From Pestalotiopsis fici W106-1 (Eukaryota > Ascomycota > Sordariomycetes > Amphisphaeriales > Sporocadaceae), in the NCBI RefSeq assembly GCF_000516985.1, contig NW_006917093.1:1-64000 (forward strand): 64,000 nt of DNA. The letters run 5' to 3'. The position numbers and the translations under genes were made by a program. Below, one piece after another: positions 43,314 through 53,075 of this stretch (the stretch's first letter is position 1; each line of letters begins with the position of its first letter). Below the pieces are notes generated by a model. It did no database searches. It was given only the letters and a program-made list of their open reading frames with translations, and had not been told where the DNA came from.

Positions 43314-44918
43314 CTATAGAGCAACGCTCGAAAAGACTGAAAGACGATTGGCGCCACCACATGCTCCCGTCGCTCCCGTAGCAGGGCAGGGACCAGCGCA
43401 AGAGGTCTCTACCACATTCACGCTTTCACTTCCCATGGCATTTCCGCAGTAGCAGTTCATGTAGCTCACTCCAGCAATGGAGTAGCCCTGTTGGGTGCAT
43501 AGGTCGGAGCAATAGCTTCGCGAGTTCAGCGAGCCAACATAGGCAGACACGGGCAATGCTCCAATGCTCTGAGCATTGTCGACATCCGTCCAGCATCCCT
43601 GATAGGTCTTGCCTCCAGCGTAAACGGTAGAGTCGGCTCCAATCAATGCCTGCGAGTTTTGAGATGGATCGGGGTAGGGGTCGTCATAGGAGGCATAACG
43701 AGGGTATCCAAAGTCATAGGCGCGATTTCCAAGCCCAGCCCAGTTGTCAATAAAGAGTCGAGTACGGCCAGACACATCTTGGAACATGGTGGGTGCATCG
43801 TGACTAGAAACGACAATGTCGACCGTGCGACAAGGCCCAGCTGGGTTCTCGCAGGTTGCAGGGAATGTCTTGATGAACTCGAAAAAGCGTTCATTACGGT
43901 CCGCTCCAGTGGTGTAGGTAGCACATTCGTCATTTGGATTATAGTCTCCCTTATCCTTGGTGGCCCGGGCATATGCAATAGTGCGGCTGTTATAGTTTGC
44001 CAGTAGCGCATCCCGGCCGGCGGCAACCAAAGCGTTATTGTATGTCATGGGTGTCGAATGGTCAGATCCATACGTGTCATAATTGGTGAAACCTTCACGG
44101 TAGTCATCGTATCCGGTAGGACATTTCGAAGTGGACAGAGGCCTCGTTTCTGAAAACCAAATCAGACTGTTGGGATCACCAATCCAGTAGCTGACGGGAG
44201 TGGTAATGCCCAGCTGATCATTCGTCTTTCCCACGGCAGCAAAGCGGTTGGCCATTTGCGCGCCCATGGAGTGCCCAGAGACGACAATCTGGTTGATATT
44301 GGGGAACTGTGCCTTGTTGCCGTAATATTGAATGATTTGGTCCAAGGTGTCAAACGAAGAGACAGTCTTGGTGTTTGGAGGATACTCATTGTTGGCTCCT
44401 CCTGACCACTCGTCGTCAAACCAAACAAGTGCTGGAGACGGGTACTGGTCTGCAGGTGTAGCACCGCTGGGATTGTAAGGGAATCCCGTGCCCGCATCGT
44501 CGTCGTTTGGATAGTACGGTGCGGTGATGGCTACATTGTCCAGGCTTATGTCGTCGGTTTCCACCAACTCCAGAGCCTGGATCATGGCGGCATGGTAGTT
44601 CCAGGGATCATTTCTGGCGCCGTGCAAGACTATTACAGCGCGCCTCAGATCCGCATCTATCGGTCGTCCGCCAGTCGTGTTGAGTGATTGAAATGTGAGC
44701 AGACTAATATCGCTGGCGGGATCGGACGAGCAGACGTGCTGCCCAGACGGATCTCTGATTTTGAAATAGGTGAGTTCCGAGCGGTCATGTGTCGAGGCAA
44801 GACTATTCTGGAATGCGGTGCCAGCGTACTGGCCTGGGACTATATCGTCGCATTGTGCTTGCACCAACGAAAGAATGGTTGCGGCAACAAGAGCCGCAAC
44901 GGAATTAGAAGCGCGCAT
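43314..44918 (-). CDS. Secreted alpha/beta-hydrolase with C-terminal WSC domain
   Basis: The intronless frame encodes 534 residues. A signal peptide (MRASNSVAALVAATILSLVQA) precedes the mature protein. The catalytic part shows LHGARNDPWNYH (oxyanion region) and the nucleophile elbow GHSMG with Ser217; VSSHDAPTMF may supply the acid or His. At about 438-534 is a WSC domain with eight Cys (YQGCW start, CSDLC, CYCG and CAGPC elements), a module that binds polysaccharide such as cell-wall glucan or xylan. The architecture suggests an extracellular esterase or amidase held on the wall. The substrate is unknown. No introns and a strong secretory signal are typical of such genes. Confidence 0.86.
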   Translation of the reverse strand: MRASNSVAALVAATILSLVQAQCDDIVPGQYAGTAFQNSLASTHDRSELTYFKIRDPSGQHVCSSDPASDISLLTFQSLNTTGGRPIDADLRRAVIVLHGARNDPWNYHAAMIQALELVETDDISLDNVAITAPYYPNDDDAGTGFPYNPSGATPADQYPSPALVWFDDEWSGGANNEYPPNTKTVSSFDTLDQIIQYYGNKAQFPNINQIVVSGHSMGAQMANRFAAVGKTNDQLGITTPVSYWIGDPNSLIWFSETRPLSTSKCPTGYDDYREGFTNYDTYGSDHSTPMTYNNALVAAGRDALLANYNSRTIAYARATKDKGDYNPNDECATYTTGADRNERFFEFIKTFPATCENPAGPCRTVDIVVSSHDAPTMFQDVSGRTRLFIDNWAGLGNRAYDFGYPRYASYDDPYPDPSQNSQALIGADSTVYAGGKTYQGCWTDVDNAQSIGALPVSAYVGSLNSRSYCSDLCTQQGYSIAGVSYMNCYCGNAMGSESVNVVETSCAGPCPATGATGACGGANRLSVFSSVAL

Positions 44919-46636
44919 ATTAGTATAGTGTGCGGGCGGGAAATAATTATGATTAGAGTTGTGTAGCCCAAAAGGCTAAAAGATAAGAGTATAGCGGCCA
45001 ACCCAACACCACCAGCCAGCAAGCCACGATCGAGGCAGACCTGATTATATATCGAGGAAACCAAAGTCAACAGCCAAGACGTACTTCGGAGAAGGAGGCT
45101 CGCGGATTTACAAGCTATACACGCAAATACGAGCTGCACACGGACCAAGAAATCTGTGCCGTACTATCGTCCGAGCGATTGCTGATCAGGTCGGTTCAGG
45201 GTCTAGGCTATCTGACGGTGCAGGCCGTATATCGCAATTTCGGTGCTTACAGCTGGCTTAGGGGAAGATACGGACTTGGGGCTGAGATCAGGCCTGACAA
45301 GGCCCAGGCGAGAAAATGGGACACTTGAGATGTTTGGGTGAAGGATGATTCTCTACTCTGTACTGCGTATCATATTGTAAAGTCATGAGATGGCAAATAA
45401 ATCTGTGACGACGAGCCACAATATTTTGGGGGGCACAATAAATCACTTGTAGCTGGTAAACAAACCGAGAATATAATGGCCGTGTCCCATTTCCCATTTC
45501 CCATTCAACCCGAAACCCACCGTCTCGATCGGTTTATTCCAGAAGCATGGTCATGGGCTGGAGGGCTACATTCGGGACATGCCGACAGTATATTGATTAT
45601 CGTCGTCGGGATCAGGGTGCAGCAAAGCTGAGCTTGCTGAGTGAGAAAATGGCATCTTGGCTTTGGCGTCAACGGCCATGCGTCTTTGTTGCGTCTCCTG
45701 CAAACTTTGATAGTTTAATGCAGAGCGCCCAAAGACCTTCCTATCCGGGCGACCCAGCAACCTGCTATACTAGACTTAAAGGAGAGGTGATGTGCAGATC
45801 TCACCGCGCTTAACGCTCGCCTGTCTTGCCTGTGGAGCGGGATTTTAAGCTTCCCCCTGCTCGGGCAGATGCTAGCCACGATGGCCAAGCCTTGTCCACC
45901 TCTCGCTTGCCATGTAAGCAGGGAAGTCTGCTATAAACAGGTCCACCCCGCCTATTCGGAATCTGCAGCCCAACGAAATACATGCCTCGTTAAAACTGAT
46001 TCAATTGGAATCATCCATAAATGGGTTGTTTATGTTGCATTCAAATCCCAAGCCAGCGGTCAGACTCGGCTGCCTGCACATGTTCTCGTGTGAGCTGTAA
46101 TTCCTGCGGGATGTGCACCCGAGACCCTAGAGAACCCCTTCACACCTCGGCGCGTGGCCAAGTTTCTTGGCAAGCCATCATCAATCCATGACGACATGCA
46201 TGCATTCATGTATGTAATAAGAGAACCGGAGCCGGCGCTGACAGTTGACCGTCTTGACCGTCTAATGCAAGAGTAAAATCTATTTTTCAAAATCCCACGA
46301 ATCTTGTATCATGGCGGTGGAGGTCAGATGCTTTGTCATGGCAAAAATCTTGCTGCGTCCGATCAGCCGAGCCGACAAGCAGTAGACAATATTGGCACAC
46401 CGCGCGCACTCGTCAAGAAATTACGAGGATCAGGAGCCACGACCCTGTCCAATACGGCGCCAATGTGTATGCAACAGGAAATTTCCAAAAGTATCCACGG
46501 TGCCAACGCACAGGAGCTGAGCAAAACAAAGTCGTGGACAAGTCGAGACGGGGGGACCTTTTTCTCATCATCTGCGCGGGATGTATTACTAAAGGTCAAT
46601 CTATGCTGCAAGCCTACACGCGACCATTTATTATTG
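44919..46636. other. Gene-poor stretch, 1.7 kb
   Basis: Upstream of the WSC-hydrolase gene and downstream of the 7TM gene. Short frames on both strands; none shows a family resemblance. CpA content is normal, so there is no RIP signature. Confidence 0.45.
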
Positions 46637-47924
46637 TTACCGTGCATCAGAGTCTGCATCGTGGGTTACATTGAAAGTAACGTCTCTGGTGACCTTGATC
46701 CCATTGTCCTTTAATATGTATCTCTGGCTTTCGGTATCCGACAGGCGATCCCATCCATTATCACCGACCTGTACCAGCGTCTTGGGCGCATTCGAGTTCT
46801 TGAATGTATTGAGTTTATAGGAGGCGCCGGCAGCGCCACTTGGCCCGCCAGTCCCGGGCGTGCGATTGCTGCTCGTATCGCCAAGGAATGGAATGTATTT
46901 CAGAAGCGGGCGAAGCGCCGGGGCAGATCCAGCAATAATTCCAATGCCAGATTCCACGACGGACCAAATGGCAATGTCAGCCACGCTATACAGGTAATTA
47001 TCGGGGTCGCTATAATGCAAAAGATATCGCAGACGGACGAGCGTGGCAGAACTTGCTCTGCAAAGGGGCACGTCAGTAATCATGGCTTGGTGGCAAATGT
47101 GCCTTGATTTGGATACTCACATGACACCAACTCCGAGAACGATTGCCACAGACACTTTGACTTTGGGCTTTAATTGAACCTCCCATACTGTGAAAAAAGG
47201 CATTAGCATTCGAATGCTACAGGGACTGGCCAGACTCACGGATAAAGGCTGGCAAGATGGCACAGGTCCAGTCCGTCACAACTGAGCAGGCTGAAATAAA
47301 GTACGAGATATTCGTCACGATACTCGCATCTGCACACTTTCCCGTGGACGAGTCCCATGTCGCAGAGACTGGTTGGCACCACGTCAAGAGCGTAATGTCG
47401 GTGACTACGCAAGCGATGCTTGCTAAACCTATCACACCGTACAATATCCATCGATAGAGATTTCGGGTTGTAATTCGGAGGAGCGAAACGCATATGGCAG
47501 CCTTGATGGGCACAGTACTGAGCACATAAAACAGCTGGGCAAAGAGGAACCACTGCAGATTTGATTAGTTTCTGCATGTTCATACGAGTTGGCCCTCGGC
47601 CGAATGTAACGAACCTTTTTGCCCTGCATCAAATAGTAACTGTCGAGGTGCTCATTCTTGGTCCCAACGCCATTGAAAGAACCCACTATCGTCGAGATGC
47701 ATGTGAGGATGAGGAATATCTATGGCCTTGTGAGACAATATTGTTTTCAGGCTAAATTCAGGCACACTCACCAGTCCCAGCAGCATGAGCCAGTCATCCA
47801 GCCCGATGCCTTTGATCCTCTTGCGAATGACAAGTCGCAAGACCACAGCAATACATGATAATGCTCCCAATATGACCGACACTAGAAAGAGGTCAAGCCC
47901 GGGTCCTGTCGGTGAAATGGTCAT
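46637..47924 (-). CDS. PTH11-like seven-transmembrane protein (fungal rhodopsin-like domain)
   Basis: Members of this large ascomycete family are plasma-membrane 7TM proteins; PTH11 is a surface-sensing receptor in rice blast. Five exons are inferred: 47924-47772, 47719-47615, 47552-47240, 47187-47121 and 47057-46637, with introns of about 52-63 bp, giving about 352 residues. Landmarks are GIGLDDWLML at the end of TM2, GSFNGVGTKN, KAAICVSLLRI, WCQPVSATWD with a conserved Cys, and an NLS-free Ser/Gly-rich tail. Helix joins such as LLGL to IFLIL and QGKK to WFLFAQLFYVLS support the splicing. No CFEM domain is present at the N-terminus. The ligand is unknown, and most family members are uncharacterised. 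Confidence 0.87.
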
Positions 47925-50445
47925 TTTTAGATTATACACAAGATGCAGGTGGAAAAATGGGCACCAACCAGCTCAGCAGCCTTGATCCATCGGGAGGACA
48001 GCCTCTTATGAGGTGTCGACAAGTTTTCAAGCGCCATTTGACTGCAAGACTCCTTTCTCAAAGATCCAGTACCTTGGAAGCTATTACTTTTGAAGATCCA
48101 AGTCTTGTGCAGTATAGGTATATCTTCCGTGATCCGCATTTTAGCACTGAACCATCTTGGAAACCCGGACCATGTTCAGCTGGAAAGATTAGACGGTGTC
48201 ATTTTTCGTTGGCAAGATACAAACATGGGATTAATTTCCATCAGCTGGCACTGTTTTCACAAGGAAACCAGTCTTTATCCGGATGCTGTGCCTCAGCCGG
48301 TCTGCCTGATGCCGCCGGAATAGGTTACATGCCTGTGACCCATGGAGCGATATATTGTGCTTCACTCAAGCAATTAGCGTCAAGATGAGCACGCCTGTTG
48401 CCGTATTTCACTTGAAATCCGTTGAGCAGTCGATAGCTTGGAGCTGAAAAGAGCTTCTATATCGTTTCAACACTAGGCTGTCAATCTCAGCTTTGAGGCT
48501 GCCCAGATCCAGCTAGTGGTTGAACTCCACGATCGGCACTAATTTGAAACCCGGGGATCTTACCCGTTGCTCTTGTTCTTATCGTGTACGTCCGCGTCAG
48601 CAGGGTAGATGGATCTGCAAATGGCATTCTCGTTCCCCGTGTGACTTTGCCATGCAGCGATACGCCTCTTTCCTCGAGAGATTACAGGTGACATTTGAAT
48701 CGACCGCTTCAAACTGTATTTCGTCGTAAACGACTTGAAAGTAGCACTAGAAGCATCCCCTTGATACCATTGAAGTTTATAGTACTTGTTCTCGTTCTAG
48801 TTCTCAATCATGAGCATGAATCTCATAGAAGCCAGGCGACCCCCGCATGAAGCGGACCCAAAGTACAACGCCACCACAACCCTTTATAAAGTCTTCAACA
48901 ACATGAATTTGTAGCTGCGGCTCCGGGACCCGCAAGGTCGGAATAAATCACAGCAGCGCTCTAATACTAGGACCTTGCTAGTAGTTAGTCAGGAACCTAT
49001 TCTGGAGAAGACAGGTGAACCAAGACACGAACTCACCTGGGCGGATATGCATGGGTGCCAGATCCAGCCAGTGGTTGGACAGAATTACAATTGCTCGGCC
49101 ATGAATTTACATGATTGTGAAATGAGCCTTGCCTTGATAAGTCAGAGTGTGGCAGCTCATCCTTGCACCATTTGGTTCGTACGTTTTTGCCCTTGGTCTT
49201 TTGGTCATGTCCTCAAGATGGAAACTTCATGGGCATGTGACATGTGCGCCTGTCAGACACACAACTTGGAGCCTTGCCTGAAAGGATGAGAAGGATATAA
49301 ACCTGGCCTTCTCATCGCAGCATCGCGGCCTGGACACTCGTTCACCGTGGAGATGGCTTTGCTCGTGGTTGCAGTTGCTTCGAGGGCCTCATTGCAAATC
49401 GTCTTGGTGCCTTGGTTGGTGCTCATGATCCTTGTAGCTCACTTGAGCATCAGATTGCAGTATAGACAGATGGACGTTTCTTTGCAACTACAACGCTTCG
49501 AGCACACCAAAGGACATCATGTATGCCAGCTTCCCGTAGTGCAACGGCACAAAATAGTCTGGCGGCCGGGAATGTTCCAGGAGGTATTACACAAGCACAT
49601 GCCAGAGTATGCGGCCCGCGTCCAGAGCCGCCCAGTACGGCGTAATTGTGGTCATGTTTCATATCCGACCGGCGGGCAAATCGCCCATTAGCGGACCAAG
49701 CGAGCATCCTGCGGTCAAGCTAAAAGGTCGAGAAGCCGTAGCCAGGCCCGGTCGAGGCAGATGAGGCGAACATGACGAAGTTTCCCGATCTCTCCGAGAC
49801 CCCGCGTCTTTACCGGCAGGCCCGGGAAGCCATGAAACTTAAGCACAATTCCAGAGGATACTCTAGTCTCTACCCAGGCAATCTTGCGCCTGTTGAAGAG
49901 AGTCTGCTTTAGTTGTATGGCATGGCAGAGACGCTGCATGGAAGAGCAAGGGTGGTGTAAGCCGGAGCAACAAGGATGACGACATAGGCACTTGCATACT
50001 TATGATATGCGAAGAGTGGATAGTACCAAGAACAATGAGGTGATATTTTGCGCAGGTGAATCTTGCGAATATAAGCGTTGTGCAGTATTTTCATGATTGA
50101 ATTGGACCAAGTCGGTAGATCAGGTCAATAACGGTGCCGCTGTCCAAATAATCTGTGTAAAAGGGCTGCTATTGGCTTTGGTCACGTCTTGCTGATTTGA
50201 TTTGACTGTAAAGTTGCTCGTTGGCTGTATTTGAAGAACAAGGCCCAACGTGGCCAAGCCGGCTGCGTGACCAGACATGAGATATGTGAAAGCAAGTTTC
50301 ATGCTTGCATCGGGTCGTTTTGACTGCATTGCCCCAGTAGTGGTAAAGTTTCGTGCTTTATATGGGTATCTCAAACACCAGGAGCCACAAGGATGGCATA
50401 ATCGCAGAATAAAGACTCCTGCCGACGGAAATTCTCGCTGCCGAT
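47925..50445. other. Longest gene-poor stretch, 2.5 kb
   Basis: Between the 7TM and Rieske genes. TATA-like sequences precede short frames (ctttataaag near 48882; ggatataaac near 49289, about 60 bases before a 114-codon frame at 49347), but composition is unlike the neighbours' proteins. A 25-base near-repeat, cagatccagc followed by agtggttg, occurs at about 48505 and 49060. There is no CpA loss. Uncharacterised short genes or long non-coding RNA remain possible. Confidence 0.45.
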
Positions 50446-51037
50446 TCATCCCATCCTCTGCTTCCTCCTGACCCATATCTCCCGCTCTTCATCATCCGCG
50501 GGCGCTCCTGCGACGGGCCGAGCCTGAACTTCCCACAGCTTTAACCGATAAGTCCCTCGGTCTCCCTGGCCCGAGAAGAGATCAAAAGACCAGCCATGCT
50601 TTGGGCAGGAGATGCCTGCACTCAATGCAATACCAAAATCCTCAATGTCAAAAGGAGAGCCATTGGACAAGGGAAACGAAGAATGGGGACATTGCTGGAA
50701 ACCATGAGCGAACAATTCAATACCCCTTACGTGGATAACTCACATTGTTGATGGCGTGAAACTTGCCCTTGTACTGAAAAACGAGAACTTGGTCTTTTAG
50801 ATCGCGTGCTGTGAATGCTGCTTCTTCCACATCGGACGAGGCCACCTGGGCCGCAAGCGAGCTGTCGTCCTTTGGCACCTGAAATACCTTGCACCCAGGC
50901 GCCTCCCCTTGGCCGCAAGGCCGAGTATCGGCCACAATTTCGCTGCCGGACTCTGTGATGTTGGGAAAGGAAGACGCCAGGCCAACAGAGAACCAAGCGT
51001 CGCCACGGCGGTTTGGCGCTACAAAGGCGGCAAACAT
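50446..51037 (-). CDS. Stand-alone Rieske [2Fe-2S] domain protein
   Basis: A small ferredoxin-like protein. Exon 1 (51037-50744, MFAAFVAPNRRG) and exon 2 (50694-50446) flank a 49-bp intron (GTGAGT...TTCCAG), giving about 180 residues. Splicing creates NNQCPHSSFPLS, and the cluster ligands are Cys100, His102, Cys128 and His131 (CxH ... CPKHGW). The spacer of about 25 residues between the two pairs is longer than the usual 15-17 of bc1-type Rieske proteins, but similar insertions are known in stand-alone fungal members. No signal peptide or oxygenase catalytic domain is present, so it probably transfers electrons to a separate partner. No such partner is adjacent. Confidence 0.87.
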
Positions 51038-51326
51038 GTTAAATTTGCCCGAGAAACCGAGAAAGCAGAGTCTCGCATGGCGGCCAACCCGCTACTTCCA
51101 GTAATGTCGTCTCGGCCGCGGAAATAAAATGACTTTTGACACGGGCTTATCGACGAGTTGTTATCGCTAGACGCCGTCGTGTAGTGGGGCGTTGAGCCAG
51201 CTACGGGAAACCAAGATCAATACATGCCTTGGCCATCATTTTCAACGGAAGTTCGGCAGAGGTACGCTTATTATTCCGTTATTGGAAATAGATTTTGATA
51301 TTGTGCGCAATTCAAATCTAGTTTTT

Positions 51327-51620
51327 TCATTCTACCTGATTGTGTTCTTTTGTGTCCTTGCTCTCCATCATGAACCTTTTTTCCATTTTGGTCCATCTGA
51401 AGTGACCCAAGGATATAACATGTTTATTGTAAAATGTTACACAAGCTTCGGATTCATTTCCAAGTCCATTGACCATGCGGAAGACTACATTGCTGGGCAT
51501 ACAATCGCGAAAAGGGTCAGGCTTACATTCCATCCATACTCTGGCCGCGCATGTACTGGATCCGGGAGAATATGCCCCAGCCAATACACTGCAAAGAGCA
51601 AATATAACCCATTGGTACAT
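51327..51620 (-). CDS. Possible small secreted cysteine-containing protein
   Basis: A 97-codon frame that starts with a signal-peptide-like segment (MYQWVIFALCSVLAGAYS) followed by four Cys at about positions 24, 32, 40 and 60, enough for two disulfides, then a charged tail. This is the shape of many fungal small secreted proteins. A longer frame on the opposite strand (51192-51668) overlaps it, and I recognise no homologue, so the call is tentative. Confidence 0.25.
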   Translation of the reverse strand: MYQWVIFALCSVLAGAYSPGSSTCAARVWMECKPDPFRDCMPSNVVFRMVNGLGNESEACVTFYNKHVISLGHFRWTKMEKRFMMESKDTKEHNQVE

Positions 51621-51878
51621 TCTGGACCCTCGCCCAACGATTCATGCTTAGAGCTGCCGACTGGCTAGAGTCCAGACTTTACCGCAAAGGAATTGTCAGG
51701 TCCTTTCGTACAAGAGTCTTTACAAAGGACGAGGGAGCACAGCCAAACAAAATCATTGCTCATATGTATACAATTCATCTTACAGACCGGTTCGTGGGCT
51801 CATGGCGGTAGCCACGGGCTCAAGGATTAGACATGATACACCCGCCGGCTAGTACAATGCCGCCAGTGATTTGGTTCT

Positions 51879-52613
51879 CTACCATCCTTGTCGTCTGAGC
51901 TCCTCCACACGCGCACATGTCGACCGGAATGCCTTCTTGAACCTCTTCCTCCACCGCTCAGACTTGAGTCTCTTTCTCTTCAAACCGGGACGTTCGTGGT
52001 ACCTTTGTAGCCTCTCATCCTGCCTGACCCTGTTGGAAGCGACTTGCATGCCCAGCATCCTGAACGCCCTAGAAGCATCGTATCCCTTGCCAATCTGAAT
52101 TGTGCGGCCAGTCCGCGCAACACAGCGAATGCTGGGGTACTTGGCGGTAATTTGTGACCTGTCCTCGGACCAGTATTTGCTGTTTGACAAGTCTCCCAGA
52201 CCAAACGAAACGTCCTTTACCATGTCCTCGTTGTCAATTGTAGGCTCGGGCTTGGTGGTGTCGGGGTCTGGCAGTTCAGGTTTGGCAGAGCGGAATGCTT
52301 GCGGCGAAATAGTGGTCTTGGGCTTGGCAATGTTTGATTCATCGCCATAATTTGCTCTGCCTGATCGAGGTGCTGTCCAGGCTGATGCATAACGCATCTG
52401 GGCGCCGCCCAAGCCAAGGCTCTGGAATGAAGACACGAGACTCGCCGATGCCGTGTTCTTGCATCTCGAGGGGACGGGAATGAAAGGTTGTGGCGCTCTC
52501 TTCAATGTTGCTCTCGTGGAACGGACTGCCGCATTGGCGACACGGCCCAACTCGGTCGCCCTAGACAGTCAGTCAGTTCCTAAACGGGGCGCAAAGATCA
52601 GAGTAACTCACAT
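51879..52613 (-). CDS. mrp21: Mitochondrial ribosomal protein bS21m (Mrp21-like)
   Basis: A component of the mitochondrial small ribosomal subunit. The C-terminal third shows the S21 family: GKGYDASRAFRMLGM, then RYHERPGLKRKRLKSERW and a final ELRRQGW. The N-terminal part is Arg/Ser/Ala-rich without early acids, as in a mitochondrial presequence, then a Pro-rich linker. The long frame has no in-frame ATG upstream of GRVANAAVR, only a TTG. Excising a 51-bp intron (52611-52561, GTGAGT...GTCTAG) joins AT (52613-52612) to G (52560), making AAAC-ATG-GCG with a good Kozak context and MATELGRVAN as the N-terminus. The start codon is therefore split by an intron. The product is about 227 residues. 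Confidence 0.88.
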
Positions 52614-53075
52614 GTTTAAAATCCAAGTGTTGCGACACGTCAATCGCGGACCGGGGCGATTCGCAAGGTACCGTACTCGAAGCGCATTGCTGGAGCTTCC
52701 CGGATCGAAACTTGGGAATTTCGTCGGCAGAGGAGATTCTTGACTCCGTGGTCCACTTTTAGCGCAGCTTGCTGCCCCGCGAGCCAATGATTGTGCCTAG
52801 CGCCTAAACTTGCTTTGACAAGCGCGTTGCCTGGGATCCTCAACTTGGCTTGCCGATAAACGTCAAAAAGTTGACGGGTGGTTTTGATTGCGCTTTTGGG
52901 CATTGTTTGCCATTTCGACAGGCCGACATATTGCTCATTGCCTCGACACTACACACTTGACTTGGTCTATTACTAGACTACTCATCTTTGACAAGGACGA
53001 CGGAGCATCGATCGGGGATACGCGCAACGACGAGCCTGGAGAGCTTCCCACTTTGCTCGATATTGGCCTTTCAGC
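52614..53075. other. Divergent intergenic region, 462 bp
   Basis: Compact shared upstream region of bS21m (-) and the RBM25-like gene (+). Frames crossing it are extensions of neighbouring frames. Confidence 0.45.

Noticed and set aside
48505..49085. Possible duplicated element marked by a 25-base near-repeat
   Set aside because: Similarity does not extend beyond the 25 bases, so it is not enough for a transposon or duplication call.
49347..49691. 114-codon plus-strand frame with hydrophobic start
   Set aside because: A TATA-like sequence lies upstream but the protein has no recognisable domain and an opposite frame overlaps; too weak to list as a gene.
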